A stretch of DNA of 64,000 nt from assembly GCF_041435195.1 (NCBI RefSeq), contig NZ_CP108106.1, positions 6,673,501-6,737,500 on the forward strand, in the 5' to 3' direction. The notes beneath the pieces were generated by a model that ran no database searches, was not told the origin of the DNA, and was given only the letters and a program-made list of their open reading frames with translations. The translations under genes and the position numbers were made by a program. Origin of the DNA: Streptomyces sp. NBC_00224 (GTDB lineage Bacteria; Actinomycetota; Actinomycetes; Streptomycetales; Streptomycetaceae). Within the stretch, counting starts at the first letter, position 1. The number at the start of each line of letters is the position of its first letter. Below are positions 23,048 to 30,914 of the stretch, in pieces.

Positions 23048-24217
23048 ATGCGACTGCGCCACCCCGACGGCTCCACGGTCCACCTCGCGTACTGCACCAA
23101 CGTCCACCCCGCCGAGACCCTCGACGGCGTCCTCGCCCAGCTGCGCGACCACTGCGAGCCGGTCCGCCGGCGGCTTGGCACCGACCGGCTCGGCATCGGC
23201 CTGTGGCTGGCCCGGGGCGCGGCCGAGGAGCTGAGCGCGGACGCGGCCGCGCTGCGCGGGCTGCGCGCGGAACTCGACGGACGCGGCCTGGAGGTCGTCA
23301 CCCTCAACGGCTTCCCCTACGACGGATTCGGCGCCGAGGAGGTCAAGTACCGCGTCTACAAGCCGGACTGGACCGATCCGGAACGCCTGGAGCACACCGC
23401 GGACCTGGCCCGGCTGCTCGCCGCGCTGCTCCCCGACGACGTCACCGAGGGCACCATCTCCACCCTCCCGCTCGCCTGGCGCACCGGCTTCGACGCCGCC
23501 GCGGCCGAGACCGCGCACACCGCCCTCACCACACTGGCGGCGCGCCTCGACGCCCTGGAGGAGGAGACCGGGAAGTCCATCCGGATCGGCCTGGAGCCGG
23601 AGCCCGGCTGCACGGTCGAGACCACCGCCGACGCCATCGCCCCGCTCGCCGCGATCGGCTCGCCGCGCATCGGCATCTGCGTCGACACCTGCCATCTGGC
23701 CACCTCCTTCGAGGACCCGTCGCAGGCGCTCGACGCGCTGCACGCCGCCGGGATCGCGATCCCCAAGGTCCAGCTGTCGGCCGCGCTGCACGCCGAGGAG
23801 CCGGGCAGGCCCGAAGTCCGCGCCGCGCTCGCCGAGTTCGCCGAGCCGCGCTTCCTGCACCAGACCCGCACCAGGCACGGCGCCGGGCTCCTGGGCACCG
23901 ACGACCTCGACGAGGCCCTGGCCGGGCAGGCCCTGCCGGACACCGCGCCCTGGCGCGCCCACTTCCACGTACCGCTGCACGCGCGGCCCGCGGCGCCGCT
24001 CACCTCCACGCTGCCCGTGCTGCGCGAGGCCCTGGCGGGCCTGGTCGGCGGCCCGGTCGCGCGCACCCGCCACCTGGAGGTCGAGACGTACACCTGGCAG
24101 GCCCTGCCCGCCGAGCTGCGCCCGCGCGACCGGGACCAGCTCGCCGACGGCATCGCCGCCGAACTCACCCTCGCCCGGGACCTGTTGACCGACCTCGGCC
24201 TCAAGGAACTGCCATGA
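23048..24217 (+). CDS. eboE: Metabolite traffic protein EboE (TIM barrel)
   Basis: A 389-residue protein with the EboE pattern. It opens with LAYCTNVHPAETLDGVLAQL; the centre has FPYDGFGAEEVKYRVYKPDW, and the barrel metal-site segments are GLEPEPGC, CVDTCHLATSFED and HFHVPLHARP. This family is a diverged xylose-isomerase-like barrel with an added domain. Proteins of this type are required with other Ebo proteins for moving a metabolite across the cytoplasmic membrane in cyanobacteria and pseudomonads. It sits four bases after eboB and overlaps the next gene by ATGA. Confidence 0.9.
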   Translation: MRLRHPDGSTVHLAYCTNVHPAETLDGVLAQLRDHCEPVRRRLGTDRLGIGLWLARGAAEELSADAAALRGLRAELDGRGLEVVTLNGFPYDGFGAEEVKYRVYKPDWTDPERLEHTADLARLLAALLPDDVTEGTISTLPLAWRTGFDAAAAETAHTALTTLAARLDALEEETGKSIRIGLEPEPGCTVETTADAIAPLAAIGSPRIGICVDTCHLATSFEDPSQALDALHAAGIAIPKVQLSAALHAEEPGRPEVRAALAEFAEPRFLHQTRTRHGAGLLGTDDLDEALAGQALPDTAPWRAHFHVPLHARPAAPLTSTLPVLREALAGLVGGPVARTRHLEVETYTWQALPAELRPRDRDQLADGIAAELTLARDLLTDLGLKELP

Positions 24218-25608
24218 CCGACGCCACCGCCGGCGCACCCAACCCGCTCCTCGTCCTGGACGTCGTCGGCCTCACCCCCAAGCTGCTTGAGCACATGCCC
24301 CGGCTCAAGGCGCTCAGCTGCTCCGGCTCCAAGGCGCGGCTCGGCACGGTGCTCCCGGCCGTGACCTGCGCCGCCCAGTCCACCTTCCTGACCGGTACGC
24401 TCCCCGCCGAGCACGGCATCGTCGGCAACGGCTGGTACTTCCGCGACCTGGGCGACGTCCTCCTGTGGCGTCAGCACAACGGCCTGGTCGAGGGCGACAA
24501 ACTGTGGGACGCGGCCCGCCGCGCCCACCCGGGCTACACGGTCGCGAACATCTGCTGGTGGTACGCGATGGGCGCGGACACCGACATCACGGTCACCCCG
24601 CGTCCCGTCTACTACGCCGACGGCCGCAAGGAGCCCGACTGCTACACCCGGCCCCCGGCGCTCCACGACGAACTCCACGACAAGTTCGGCACGTTCCCCC
24701 TCTTCAACTTCTGGGGACCCGGCGCGAACATCGTCTCCTCCCAGTGGATCGTCGACGCCACCCGCCACATCCTGGCGACCCGCAACCCCGACCTGGCGCT
24801 GTGCTATCTGCCGCACCTGGACTACGACCTTCAGCGGTACGGCCCCGACGACCCGCGCTCCTACCGCGCGGCCGCCGACCTCGACGCCGCCATGGCGCCG
24901 CTGCTCGACGACGCGGAGGCGGCGGGCCGCACGGTCGTGGCCCTGTCGGAGTACGGCATCACGCGCGTCAGCAAGCCGGTGGACATCAACCGCGCCCTGC
25001 GCCGCGCCGGGCTGCTCGAAGTGCACACCCAGGACGGCATGGAGTATCTGGACCCGATGGCGTCCCGCGCCTTCGCGGTGGCCGACCACCAGCTCGCGCA
25101 CATCTACGTCCGCAGGCCCGAGGACCTGGACGCCACCCGCGAGGCCCTCGCGGACGTGGCGGGCATCGACCAACTCCTCGACGACGAGGGCAAGAAGAGC
25201 TTCGGCCTCGATCACCCGCGGTCGGGCGAACTGGTCGCGATCGCGGAGCCGGACGCCTGGTTCACGTACTACTACTGGCTCGACGACGACCGCGCCCCGG
25301 ACTTCGCCCAGCTCGTCGAGATCCACCGCAAGCCCGGGTACGACCCGGTCGAGCTGTTCATGGATCCGCTCGACCCGTATGTGAAGGTCAAGGCCGCGAA
25401 GGCGCTGGCGCGCAAGAAGCTGGGGATGCGCTACCGGATGGCGGTCGTGCCGCTGGATCCCTCGCCGGTGCGGGGCAGCCACGGACGGCTGCCCGACGAC
25501 CCGCAGGACGGGCCGCTGCTGCTGTGCTCGGCTCCGGACGCGGTGGGCGACGCGGTGGAGGCCACCGAGGTGAAGGGCCTGCTGCTGAGGCTGGCGGGGC
25601 TGGAGTAG
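24214..25608 (+). CDS. eboF: Alkaline phosphatase superfamily phosphodiesterase, EboF-type
   Basis: A 464-residue nucleotide pyrophosphatase/phosphodiesterase family protein. The nucleophile region is VTCAAQSTFLTGTLPAEHGIVGNGW (Thr/Ser nucleophile after the first metal Asp near LDVVGL), with further metal ligands in YLPHLDYDLQRYG and ALSEYGITRV. No signal peptide is seen, so it acts in the cytosol. It is the last gene of the seven-gene operon, closed by an unusually strong hairpin. It likely removes or transfers a phosphate or nucleotide group from the pathway intermediate; the substrate is unknown. Confidence 0.87.
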   Translation: MTDATAGAPNPLLVLDVVGLTPKLLEHMPRLKALSCSGSKARLGTVLPAVTCAAQSTFLTGTLPAEHGIVGNGWYFRDLGDVLLWRQHNGLVEGDKLWDAARRAHPGYTVANICWWYAMGADTDITVTPRPVYYADGRKEPDCYTRPPALHDELHDKFGTFPLFNFWGPGANIVSSQWIVDATRHILATRNPDLALCYLPHLDYDLQRYGPDDPRSYRAAADLDAAMAPLLDDAEAAGRTVVALSEYGITRVSKPVDINRALRRAGLLEVHTQDGMEYLDPMASRAFAVADHQLAHIYVRRPEDLDATREALADVAGIDQLLDDEGKKSFGLDHPRSGELVAIAEPDAWFTYYYWLDDDRAPDFAQLVEIHRKPGYDPVELFMDPLDPYVKVKAAKALARKKLGMRYRMAVVPLDPSPVRGSHGRLPDDPQDGPLLLCSAPDAVGDAVEATEVKGLLLRLAGLE

Positions 25609-25630
25609 TTCCCCGTCGCACTGAGATGAC

Positions 25631-25674
25631 ACGAAGAAGCTCCTGGCGGAACGATCCGCCAGGAGCTTCTTCGT
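25631..25674. terminator. Very strong bidirectional terminator after the Ebo operon
   Basis: A perfect 20-bp stem (ACGAAGAAGCTCCTGGCGGA) with a four-base ACGA loop lies between convergent genes: 23 bases past the Ebo operon and 21 bases past the methyltransferase stop. Confidence 0.9.
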
Positions 25675-25694
25675 ATAGGTGAGGTGCGGCCGGA

Positions 25695-26777
25695 TCAGAC
25701 CGGGCGCGCCTCGACGATCGAGACGCCCGCGGCGGTCTGCACGATCTTGTCCAGCTGGAAACCGGTGGCGCGCAGGATCTCCGAGTACTGGCGCTCGGTG
25801 CGCTCCTTGCCGCCGACCAGGATCATCAGCCACAGGTCGACGAGCTTGGCGGGGTGCGCCGCGTTGCCCTCCGGAGGCACGAATTCCATGACGAGCAGCC
25901 GGCCGTCGGGGCTGATTGCCTCACGGGCGTTCTTGAGGATCTCCAGCGCCTTCGGCTCCGGCCATTCATGCAGAATGTGCTTCAGCAGATAGGCGTCCGC
26001 ACCGGCCGGCAGCGGACCGAAGAGATCGCCCTTGTCGATCTCGACCCGGTCGACCACGCCCTCTTCGGTGAGAAACGCGTCGGCGCCCAGCTCGTCCGCC
26101 CGGGAATCGAAGAGGATGCCCTTCGACTGGGGCGTCTTCTTCAGGATCGCCGACAGCAGTCCGCCGCGGCCGCCGAAGACGTCGACGAGCGTCTTGTACT
26201 TGGAGAAGTCGTACGCGGCGAGAATGGGCTCGGTCTCCATATTCGAGAGCGTGCCCATGCCGTTGAGGAAGATCTCCCCGAATTCCGGGTTCTGGCCCAG
26301 GTACTCGTACGCGTGCATGCCGCGGTTCTTCTCAAGGCTGGGCTGACCGGTGCGCACGGTGTGGATGAGCGCACCCCAGTCCTCCCAGCTCGCGGGGTGA
26401 CCTGTCAACAGAGCCATGTCGCGCATCGACATCGGCGTGCCGGTGCGCAGCGCGTCGGCCATCGGCGTCAGCTTGAACCGGCCGTCGCTCTGCTCGCTGA
26501 ATATCCGGTAGCTGGCGAGGGCGCGCAGCAGCCGGTGGACCGCGTCCGGGTCGGCCTCGATCCGCCGGGCGATCTCCTCCGAGGACAGCGGGCCGTCGGC
26601 GAGCTGGTCGGCGATCTTCAGCTCGGCCGCCACGTAGATCGCCTGGGACACCCAGGCGCCCTGGGCCAGTTCGAGGACGGCGATCGGCGCGGGCACCATC
26701 AGCTGGGCGAGGCGCTGCACCCGCGCGCGCACCCCTTCGACGATGCGGACGACTCGGGCGGGCGGAATTGGGGGCAT
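25695..26777 (-). CDS. SAM-dependent O-methyltransferase (COMT/DnrK-like)
   Basis: A 360-residue class I methyltransferase. The N-terminal half is a helical dimerisation/winged-helix domain (PLSSEEIARRIEADPDAVHR). SAM-binding motif I is DVFGGRGGLLSAI, followed by GDLFGPLPAGADAYLLKHILHEWPEPK carrying the catalytic His-like position, and GRLLVMEFVPP. This is the family of polyketide and phenolic O-methyltransferases such as DnrK. The ATG at 26777 follows GGAGGA by five bases; a frame reaching 26822 is less likely. It is transcribed alone, convergent to the Ebo operon. A methylated aromatic or cyclitol product is possible. Confidence 0.92.
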   Translation of the reverse strand: MPPIPPARVVRIVEGVRARVQRLAQLMVPAPIAVLELAQGAWVSQAIYVAAELKIADQLADGPLSSEEIARRIEADPDAVHRLLRALASYRIFSEQSDGRFKLTPMADALRTGTPMSMRDMALLTGHPASWEDWGALIHTVRTGQPSLEKNRGMHAYEYLGQNPEFGEIFLNGMGTLSNMETEPILAAYDFSKYKTLVDVFGGRGGLLSAILKKTPQSKGILFDSRADELGADAFLTEEGVVDRVEIDKGDLFGPLPAGADAYLLKHILHEWPEPKALEILKNAREAISPDGRLLVMEFVPPEGNAAHPAKLVDLWLMILVGGKERTERQYSEILRATGFQLDKIVQTAAGVSIVEARPV

Positions 26778-27112
26778 GCGTATCCTCCGTGGGCGGTTGC
26801 GCAGCGGTATCAAGAGTCTCAATTACCGGGATACCGGAAACTATGGGCGTCGCCCGGCAGACTCTAGAGCCGCACACGGCGGCGAACAACCACTCAACGC
26901 GCGAGAACTCGCCCCGAGTTGGCCGAAATCCGGCGCGAGTTAGGCGCCAGTGAATTCCGAGCGCGAATCAAGTGTGCAACTGCGGATAGGGCGCAGTCGG
27001 ACAGGGCTTACAACTTACCTGCGAATACAGGACGGTTGAGGTAGAAGCGTCTATCGTGGCGCCGGTTGAGTCGGCTCCCAATGACGGGGGCACGCCATGA
27101 TGAGGGAGAGAC
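26778..27112. other. Divergent promoter region of methyltransferase and ScyD/E-like gene
   Basis: 335 bases with no gene. Slightly AT-richer tracts near 26820-26840 and 27010-27050 presumably hold the two divergent promoters; I cannot assign -35/-10 boxes with confidence. Confidence 0.4.
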
Positions 27113-28351
27113 ATGTCGAGAATACGCAGGTCTTGGAGTGGGGCCTTCGTGGCAGCGGCGGCGGTGGGCACCATGGCCGTCACGCTGATCCCCGGCCCGG
27201 CACAGGCCTCGCCGAAGGAGGCGAAGGCCGCTGCCGGTACCACCGCGGGTGCCACTGCCAACATTGAGGTCATTGCGAGCAAGCTCAACAACCCCCGCGG
27301 CCTCTCCGTCCAGGCGGACGGGACGATCCTGGTCGCCGAGTCGGGCGTGGGCAAGCCGGGCTGCGCGCCGGGCACCAAGTGCGTCGGACTGACCGGTTCC
27401 GTCTACCGCGTCAAGGGCACCGAGCAGGGCCGCGTCGTCACCGGCCTGGCGTCCTCCGCCGTGGCCCCGACCAACCCGTACGAGCCGATCTCGGCCGCCG
27501 GCCCCAACGACGTGGAGGCCAACGGGTCGGGTTACCTCGTCCTCAACGGCTTCGGCGGCAGCACGGACGACCGCGCCAAGCTCGGTGCGGACGCGGCCAA
27601 GCTCGGCACGCTCCAGACGTCGAGCGGCTGGGTCGTCGGCGACCCGGTCAAGCACGAGACGCTGCTCGACCCGGACTGGGTCCTGGGCCACCCGGCCAAC
27701 CCGGAGGAAGCGTCCATCCACAGCAACCCCTGGCGCTTCGCCCGCAACGGCCGCGGCTTCCTGGTCACGGACGCCGGCGCCAACGACCTGGTCGGCGTCG
27801 GCTTCGGCGGCCGCACCACCACCGAGGCGATCTTCCCGGACAACGAGCTCCCCGCCCCGGGCGGCGCCGCGGCCCCGTCGGCCAAGCAGAAGAAGGCGCT
27901 GGAGTCCCTCGTCCCGCAGACCAAGTCGGTCGCGGCCGACGGCACGGTCAAGGTCCAGGCGGTGCCCAGCGGCATCGTCAAGGGCGCGGACGGCGCGTTC
28001 TACATCGCCGACATGGGCGGTCTGCGTCCGGGTGCCTCGCGCATCTGGCGGATCGTGCCGGGCCACCGTGCGGAGGTCTTCGCCAGCGGTCTGACCGCGG
28101 TGACCGACCTGGCCGCCGACAAGAACGGCAACCTGATCGCGCTGACGCTGACCGGTGGCTTCCAGCAGCAGGGCCCGCCGCTGCCGGGCAAGCTGAGCCG
28201 GATCGACGTCAAGACCAAGGCGGTCACCGAGATCCCGACCGACGGCAAGCTGGCGATGTCCACCGGCCTGGCCGTCGGCCCGAACAACGAGATCTACGTG
28301 ACCAACAACTCGGTCGGCACCGAGGGTCAGCTGATCAAGGTCACGCAGTAG
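27113..28351 (+). CDS. Secreted ScyD/ScyE-family beta-propeller protein
   Basis: A 412-residue exported protein. A signal peptide (MSRIRRSWSGAFVAAAAVG through the QAS cleavage region near residue 33) is followed by NHL/six-bladed-propeller-like repeats: LNNPRGLSVQADGTILVAESG, GPNDVEANGSGYLVLNGFGG, PSGIVKGADGAFYIADMGG and STGLAVGPNNEIYVTNN. The family includes ScyD and ScyE of cyanobacterial scytonemin clusters, which act outside the cytoplasmic membrane. Its closeness to an Ebo operon is suggestive, since Ebo proteins move the scytonemin monomer in cyanobacteria, but the family is widespread in Streptomyces without that context. It is a single gene with its own terminator. Confidence 0.88.
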   Translation: MSRIRRSWSGAFVAAAAVGTMAVTLIPGPAQASPKEAKAAAGTTAGATANIEVIASKLNNPRGLSVQADGTILVAESGVGKPGCAPGTKCVGLTGSVYRVKGTEQGRVVTGLASSAVAPTNPYEPISAAGPNDVEANGSGYLVLNGFGGSTDDRAKLGADAAKLGTLQTSSGWVVGDPVKHETLLDPDWVLGHPANPEEASIHSNPWRFARNGRGFLVTDAGANDLVGVGFGGRTTTEAIFPDNELPAPGGAAAPSAKQKKALESLVPQTKSVAADGTVKVQAVPSGIVKGADGAFYIADMGGLRPGASRIWRIVPGHRAEVFASGLTAVTDLAADKNGNLIALTLTGGFQQQGPPLPGKLSRIDVKTKAVTEIPTDGKLAMSTGLAVGPNNEIYVTNNSVGTEGQLIKVTQ

Positions 28352-28394
28352 TCCTGATGGACGTCTTCCTGACCGACTGATCAGCGCGTGACGT

Positions 28395-28431
28395 GCGGCC
28401 CCGCCGGGAACCTGACGCCCGGCGGGGCCGC
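28395..28431 (+). terminator. Hairpin terminator after the ScyD/E-like gene
   Basis: A perfect 14-bp stem GCGGCCCCGCCGGG with a nine-base loop, 43 bases past the stop. Confidence 0.85.
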
Positions 28432-28466
28432 TTCGTCGTACGCGCGGAAAAATCTTCCTCGCCTTC

Positions 28467-28493
28467 GGTCACACTCCTGAGCCGGGACCCGTC
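28467..28493 (+). promoter_or_regulatory. ECF41-type promoter motif for the CMD-like gene
   Basis: GGTCACA at 28467-28473, 16 bases, CGTC at 28490-28493, ending 85 bases before the ATG. It has identical spacing to the motifs around the sigma factor 21 kb upstream. Confidence 0.7.
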
Positions 28494-28578
28494 AGACCAG
28501 TGACGTGGATCCCGGCCGATGGGATCAAGCCAGCGTCACCGCTGAACGAACGCTGTAGATCTCTGAAGGAGAGCAGTC

Positions 28579-29034
28579 ATGGAAGCACGGATGCAGAACC
28601 CGGCGATGGTCCTCCCCGACGCGATGCAGGCCATCCAGAGCCTGTACAAGGCCACCTACGCGGGCGGCGTCCCGGCGGGTCTGCTCGCGCTGAGCCACCT
28701 GCGTGCGAGCCAGATCAACGGCTGCAGCCCCTGTGTGGAGTCGGCGTCCGGCCAGGCGCGCAAGGCGGGCGAGAGCGACGAGAAGATCTTCTCCGTCGGC
28801 GCGTGGCGGGAGACCCCCTTCTACACCGACTCCGAGCGCGCGGCGCTGTCGCTCACCGAGCACGTGACGCGGCTGAGCGACCGCGAGGACCCGGTCCCGG
28901 ACGCGGTGTGGAACGAGGCCGCCCAGCACTTCAACGAGCAGGAGCTCGCGGCGCTCGTGCTGCACATCGCCGTCAGCAACCTGTTCAACCGCCTCAACGC
29001 CACGACGAAGCAGCAGGCCGGCCAGAAGTGGTAG
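28579..29034 (+). CDS. Carboxymuconolactone decarboxylase / AhpD-like family protein
   Basis: A 151-residue AhpD-fold protein. The redox motif CSPC is at residues 49-52 within SQINGCSPCVESA, followed by the WRETPFYTDSERAALSLTEH helix. The proton-relay His normally four residues after the second Cys is Ala56 here, so a classical AhpD peroxidase relay is incomplete. Genes of this family are the commonest companions of ECF41 sigma factors, and an ECF41-type promoter motif precedes this gene, so it is a likely target of the sigma factor at 6532-7467. A role in organic peroxide or quinone stress is inferred. GAAGGAGAG provides the ribosome site. Confidence 0.92.
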   Translation: MEARMQNPAMVLPDAMQAIQSLYKATYAGGVPAGLLALSHLRASQINGCSPCVESASGQARKAGESDEKIFSVGAWRETPFYTDSERAALSLTEHVTRLSDREDPVPDAVWNEAAQHFNEQELAALVLHIAVSNLFNRLNATTKQQAGQKW

Positions 29035-29084
29035 GCACGGCCTAGCGAGGTGTTCGGTACGGCCGGGCCGGACCCGGACCGAGT

Positions 29085-29130
29085 GGGCGGTGTGGCGGTC
29101 GCGCGACGACACGCGACGGCCACACCGCCC
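29085..29130 (+). terminator. Long hairpin terminator after the CMD-like gene
   Basis: The outer stem GGGCGGTGTGGC pairs with GCCACACCGCCC, and an inner GTCGCG/CGCGAC stem continues it. It begins 51 bases past the stop. Confidence 0.75.
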
Positions 29131-29153
29131 CTCAGCGCACGGATCGGTCCGCC

Positions 29154-29216
29154 TACGCAGATCAGTACGTGGGTCGGTACGCAGGTTGGTACCTGGATCA
29201 GTATGCAGATCATCGC
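29154..29216. repeat. Short degenerate tandem repeats (about 24-base period)
   Basis: Units beginning TACGCAGATCAGTAC, TACGCAGGTTGGTAC and TATGCAGATCAT follow each other. They lie between the terminator and the DnaA-box dyad; function unknown. Confidence 0.4.
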
Positions 29217-29231
29217 GATGGCTCGTTCTCG

Positions 29232-29255
29232 CCTGTGGACAACGTTATCCACAGG
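29232..29255. promoter_or_regulatory. Two DnaA boxes facing each other in a 24-base near-palindrome
   Basis: TGTGGACAA (29234-29242, the reverse of TTGTCCACA) and TTATCCACA (29245-29253) are separated by CG and flanked by CC and GG, giving a dyad with one mismatched pair. TTGTCCACA is the preferred Streptomyces DnaA box and TTATCCACA the classical one. The site lies 38 bases before the DUF4192 gene and could regulate it or titrate DnaA. Confidence 0.6.
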
Positions 29256-29292
29256 GGTGGTGAGGGGTGGCCGGGCGCGGGACCGTCGAGGC

Positions 29293-30786
29293 ATGAACAA
29301 GCACCACGAATCGCACGGTTCCCACGGTCTGCCCGACGACGACCCGCAGCTCACCCTGCGCAACCCGGCCGAACTGGCCGATGCGCTGCCGTATTTGATG
29401 GGCTTCCATCCAACGGACTCCGTCGTGATGGTCGCCCTCCATGGTCGTCGGGGCCGCTTCGGCGGGCGGCTCCGGCTCGGCATCCCACGTGCGCCGGGGG
29501 AGTGGCCGCACGTCGCCGAGCAACTGGCCGAGTGCCTGGTGACGGGGAGCGAGCGGCGGGGGCCGCGCCCGGACGCGATCATCGTGTTCCTCTGCCAGGA
29601 CCCGGACCCGGCAGGTGAGGTGACGGCCGGTCAAGTCATGGAAAGGCTGCGGCCGTTGGCCCAACTCCTGCGGACGGCCTGCGGGGCCCTGGACGTTCCG
29701 GTCCTGGAGGCGCTGTGCATCTCGGACGGAAGGTACTGGTCGTACTGCTGCCCGGACGCGCGCTGCTGCCCGCCGGAGGGGAACGTGCTGGCCATGCCCG
29801 GTACGTCGGTGCTGGCGGCGGCCGCGACCTTCGCCGGGCTCCAAGTCCGGGGCTCCCTGCGGGAGATGGAGGCGCGGCTCACCCCCTGGCGGCGCCCGGC
29901 GGCGGCCGACCAGGAACGCGTGCTCGCGGCGGCGGAGGAGGCGCTCGTGCCGCGCATCCTGGACGAGGAGGAGCGGCTGCGGGTCGGGCGGGAGACCCTG
30001 GACCTGGCGGGCCGGCTGATGCGCCGCCTCTCCGGCGCGCCCCCGGCCACGGGCCGTACGGACGCGGACGCCCTGGACGACGGCCTGATCGCCCACGACG
30101 AGGCGGCGGCCCTGGTCCTCGGCCTCCAGGACCGCACCACCCGGGACCGCGCGGCCGAGTGGATGGAGGGCCCGGACGCGGCCCCGGCCCAGCGTCTGTG
30201 GCGCGCCCTGGCCCGCCGCTGCGTGGGCCGCTACGAAGAGCACGCGGCGGCCCCGCTCACGCTGGCGGGCTGGGTGGCCTGGTCCACGGGCGACGAGCCC
30301 GCCGCCAGGGTCGCCCTGGGCCTGGCCCTGCGCGTGGACCCCGACTACCAGTTCGCCCAACTCCTCCACCAGGCCTGCAATCAGGGCCTGGACCCGGAGG
30401 CGCTGCGCAGGTGCCTGCGGGAGGAGAGGCGGGAGCGGGAGGAGGGCGTGGGGGCTACGGCTCCGGGCGCGGCCGGGGCCCCGGGACTCGGCGTCCCCGT
30501 GCCCGAGCCTGCCGTGCCCGAGCCTGCCGCCGCCGGGCATGGGGTGGCTATGGAGGCGCCGGTGTCCGACGTGGCCGGGCCCGCTCGGCGGCCCAAGTCC
30601 CGCCGCAAGGCTCCGGCGAACCGGAACGACAGCGCGGCCGCCACCTCCCCGGCGAACCGCAGGGACGCGGCATCCGCCTCCGTCCGTCCCGAGGGCGTCG
30701 AGGGTGGCTCCGCGACGGCCGGGTCCGCCCGGCGTGGGGCCCGGCGGACCAGTCGGGCGGGGCAGCGGGACGGGACCGGCCGATGA
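29293..30786 (+). CDS. DUF4192 family protein
   Basis: A 497-residue actinobacterial protein. DUF4192 covers about residues 12-380 and opens with LTLRNPAELADALPYLMGFHPTDSVVMVAL; the cysteine-rich strip SDGRYWSYCCPDARCCPPEG is typical of the family. A low-complexity tail of about 100 residues rich in Pro, Ala and Arg follows. No function is established. The ATG lies just downstream of paired DnaA boxes, and the stop overlaps an ATG in frame with the next protein. Confidence 0.88.
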   Translation: MNKHHESHGSHGLPDDDPQLTLRNPAELADALPYLMGFHPTDSVVMVALHGRRGRFGGRLRLGIPRAPGEWPHVAEQLAECLVTGSERRGPRPDAIIVFLCQDPDPAGEVTAGQVMERLRPLAQLLRTACGALDVPVLEALCISDGRYWSYCCPDARCCPPEGNVLAMPGTSVLAAAATFAGLQVRGSLREMEARLTPWRRPAAADQERVLAAAEEALVPRILDEEERLRVGRETLDLAGRLMRRLSGAPPATGRTDADALDDGLIAHDEAAALVLGLQDRTTRDRAAEWMEGPDAAPAQRLWRALARRCVGRYEEHAAAPLTLAGWVAWSTGDEPAARVALGLALRVDPDYQFAQLLHQACNQGLDPEALRRCLREERREREEGVGATAPGAAGAPGLGVPVPEPAVPEPAAAGHGVAMEAPVSDVAGPARRPKSRRKAPANRNDSAAATSPANRRDAASASVRPEGVEGGSATAGSARRGARRTSRAGQRDGTGR

Positions 30787-30914
30787 CGCCGGGTCCACGC
30801 CACGCCGTGTCGCTCCGTGACCCGTGCGCCGCCCGCCGCGTTCACGAGGGGGGCGCCGCGCGAGGGCGGTCCGCCCGACCCGCGAATGCGGCCGGAGTGC
30901 TCGGAAGGCAAGCT

